This document shows positions 62,204-64,000 of a stretch of 64,000 nucleotides of DNA, piece by piece. Under the pieces are notes generated by a model. That model worked only from the letters and a program-made list of their open reading frames with translations, did not search any database and was not told the origin of the DNA. How positions within the stretch are numbered: position 1 is the first letter of the stretch; each line of letters starts with the position of its first letter. Made by a program: the position numbers and the translations under genes. The stretch is from Deltaproteobacteria bacterium (GTDB lineage Bacteria > Lernaellota > Lernaellaia > JACKCT01): positions 173,108 through 237,107 of the forward strand of contig JAOSJX010000025.1 of NCBI GenBank assembly GCA_027493875.1. Reading direction: 5' to 3'.

Positions 62204-64000
62204 GTGGCGCTGCAAACGGACATGGACCGGCTGACTTTCCTGCTCGAAGCGGAAGCGGAGCTTGCGCTCTTCGGCGACGAGGAGTTGTCGGCCCATGCCG
62301 CCGAGGAGCAGCGCCGCTACGTCACCAACTACATCGGCTCCAAACAGAAGCTAATCGACTTCATCTGGGAGAACACGCCGGACGACACTCGCGCGGTTGC
62401 GGACCTCTTTTCCGGGTCGTCGGTCGTCGGCTTCATGTTCAAGCAAAAGGGCAAGGCCGTCATCGCCAATGACAAGCTCCGGTACTGCTACCACATCGCC
62501 CGCGCCATCATCGAAAACCCCGGCGAGACGATCACCGATGAGGAGGTCGCGGCGCTCCTGGCCAATAATCCCGCCGCTGGGGATTTTGTCCGCAAACACT
62601 TTGCGGGCATCTATTTCTCCGAGGGCGTCCACGGGATCATCGATTCCATCCGCGCCAACATCGACAAGCTGCCCGCCGACGGCTTCAAGAGGGACATCGC
62701 CCTCTTCGCGCTCGGCAAATCGTGCATCACCGGCAAAGGTGGCTTCGGGCATTTCGGGACGACCATCCCGCACGGCGACCGTCAGGACAGCCCCGATCGT
62801 TTCAGGCAGCGCTTCGCGGACAACGTCCATACGATCAACGGACTTGCCTTCGACAACGGACAGCCATGCCGCGGCGGCGTGCGCCGACATCATGGACGTC
62901 GGCCCGCAGGTAAAGGCCGATCTCGCGTATTTCGACCCGCCCTACGCCACGCATTTCTCGCAGACAAATTACGAGCGGTCCTACCACTTCATCGAAGGGC
63001 TGATGACCTATTGGGACGGCAAGGAGATCGTCGAGGGCAGCAAGACCAAGATTTACCGGATGGAAAAATCCGGGATGACCAAGGCAAACGCCGCCAATTT
63101 CTTCCGGGATTTCCTCGGAGCGTGCATTCATATCCGCAACTGGATCATCAGCTACCGCGACCAGGCGTATCCCAGCGAACCTGAAGTGAAGCGGATCATT
63201 GCCGACCTTGGCCGGGATGTTTCCCTCAAGAGCAAGGACCACCACTACCAGATCAGCGCCAAGCACGGCGACGCCAGCAACGCGAAGGAGCATCTGTTCC
63301 TGTGCTCGGCGAAAGACGCGGCGCAAGCCAATGCGGAATTGCGAATTCGGAGTGCGGAATTTGAAGACGGCGGCGAGCTTTCGGCAGAGGGAATTTTCAT
63401 TCCGAATTCCGCATTCGGCATTCTGCATTCGGTTGACCTCGATCTGCTCTCGGCGTTTGCGGCCGACGACAAGGTCCGCGTCTCGCCGTACATGGGAAGC
63501 AAGTATTTCGCGCTCGAATGGATTTGGAAGAACAGCCCGCAGGACGCGAGTTTCCATGCTGACGCTTTTTCCGGCGGGGGAACGTCGGCGTACTCTTCAA
63601 GCACAAAGGTTGACGGTCTACGCGAGCGACCGGATGCACTACCTGGGCACATCGCCAGGGCCGTCGTCGAGAATCAATCGGACACCGCTTCCGATGAAGA
63701 GATCAACGCACTGCTCGCGGACAATCCCGACGCCGGGCATTTCTGCGAGAAGACCTTCACCGACTACTACTTCACCCCCCGAAATCCTTCACTTCTCGAC
63801 AACACCTGGGCCAACGCGCAGAAACTCGCGGGCTACAAAAGACATCGCGCTCTTTGCGATGGGCTACGCCTGCATGACCAAGGCGCGGTTCGGCGAGTTC
63901 GGCCGCAGCAAGAAGGGGCATGACCGGCAAGCCCGAGGACGAGCTCGAAGCGGGACACGAGCCTGGGTGAAATCCCGATCGATGATTTCCGGCAATTGTT
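62204..64000 (+). CDS. Tandem D12-class N6-adenine DNA methyltransferase (right edge of window)
   Basis: GTG at 62,204 (GGTGGAG in front; an ATG at 62,222 is possible). Domain 1: VTNYIGSKQKLIDFIWENTP, FSGSSVVGFMF (SAM site), VIANDKLRYCYHIARAIIEN, and after an indel near 62,866 the catalytic AYFDPPYATHFSQTNYERSY. After about 110 residues a second copy starts: SPYMGSKYFALEWIWKNSPQ, DAFSGGGTSAYLFKHKG and SDRMHYLGHIARAVVENQSD, with indels near 63,595, 63,650, 63,780 and 63,838, running off the window. The spacer between the copies is partly a repeat insert (63,331-63,432). Such proteins methylate adenine, possibly two different sites, to shield phage DNA. Confidence 0.85.
63331..63432. repeat. 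Dispersed palindromic repeat inside the methyltransferase linker
   Basis: AATGCGGAATTGCGAATTCG and the following GAGTGCGGAATTT are answered by ATTCCGAATTCCGCATTCGG and CATTCTGCATTC about 60 bases later, an imperfect inverted repeat. It encodes ELRIRSAEFED and FIPNSAFGILHS, peptides typical of a widespread (G/C)GAATTC-type dispersed repeat. The frame is kept. Confidence 0.6.

Overview
The window joins two very different stretches. Positions 1 to about 25,515 are a high-GC, Gram-negative bacterial chromosome: dnaA with a candidate oriC, an Mla-type lipid ABC operon, ExbB/ExbD/TonB, RND and ABC exporters, and several secreted lipoproteins in which a Cys lipobox is followed by an Asp tract. This style is common in deltaproteobacterial-like metagenome-assembled genomes (Myxococcota, Desulfobacterota, candidate phyla such as Lernaellota). 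No rRNA or tRNA is present, so the taxon is a low-confidence guess.

At about 25,515 the conserved gene comM (Mg-chelatase-like ATPase) breaks off abruptly and a mobile element begins that runs past the right edge (at least 38 kb; the 3' part of comM is not found). Layout: (a) 25.86-31.07 kb, visibly AT-richer cargo: a membrane-anchored PT/E-linker protein, a YidD-like protein, a zinc-ribbon membrane protein, a short sigma-54 activator and a secreted nuclease; (b) 31.1-35.55 kb, a leftward operon of lexA, a Ski2/Hel308-like helicase fused to a winged helix, an unknown protein and a Lar-like zinc protein; (c) 36.0-38.15 kb, a large serine recombinase; (d) 38.3-47.3 kb, a rightward recombination/replication operon (PD-(D/E)XK nuclease, Sak4-like ATPase, DUF669-like protein, ERCC4-type nuclease, RecD2-like helicase, archaeo-eukaryotic-type primase-helicase), preceded by five 21-bp iterons and a near-consensus -24/-12 promoter; (e) 47.3-50.1 kb, no supportable gene; (f) 50.1-53.2 kb, a leftward set of small genes ending in a tyrosine recombinase; (g) 53.3-64 kb, phage morphogenesis genes (TerL, portal, a roughly 1,500-residue MuF-type head protein carrying extra domains) and a tandem adenine methyltransferase. 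I read 25.5-64 kb as a prophage or phage-like island, possibly two nested elements.

The most interesting idea is a regulatory circuit: the element encodes its own sigma-54 activator and seems to place its replication operon behind a sigma-54 promoter with helically phased upstream sites. Second are the helicase-winged-helix operon next to lexA, and the giant MuF protein with a kinase-like segment.

Many genes, including the essential dnaA, are split by one-base indels, mostly in homopolymers. I treat these as assembly errors and report reconstructed gene spans. Errors are patchy: 39.3-45.9 and 53.3-57.6 kb read almost clean, whereas 45.9-50 and 57.6-60.2 kb are badly broken.
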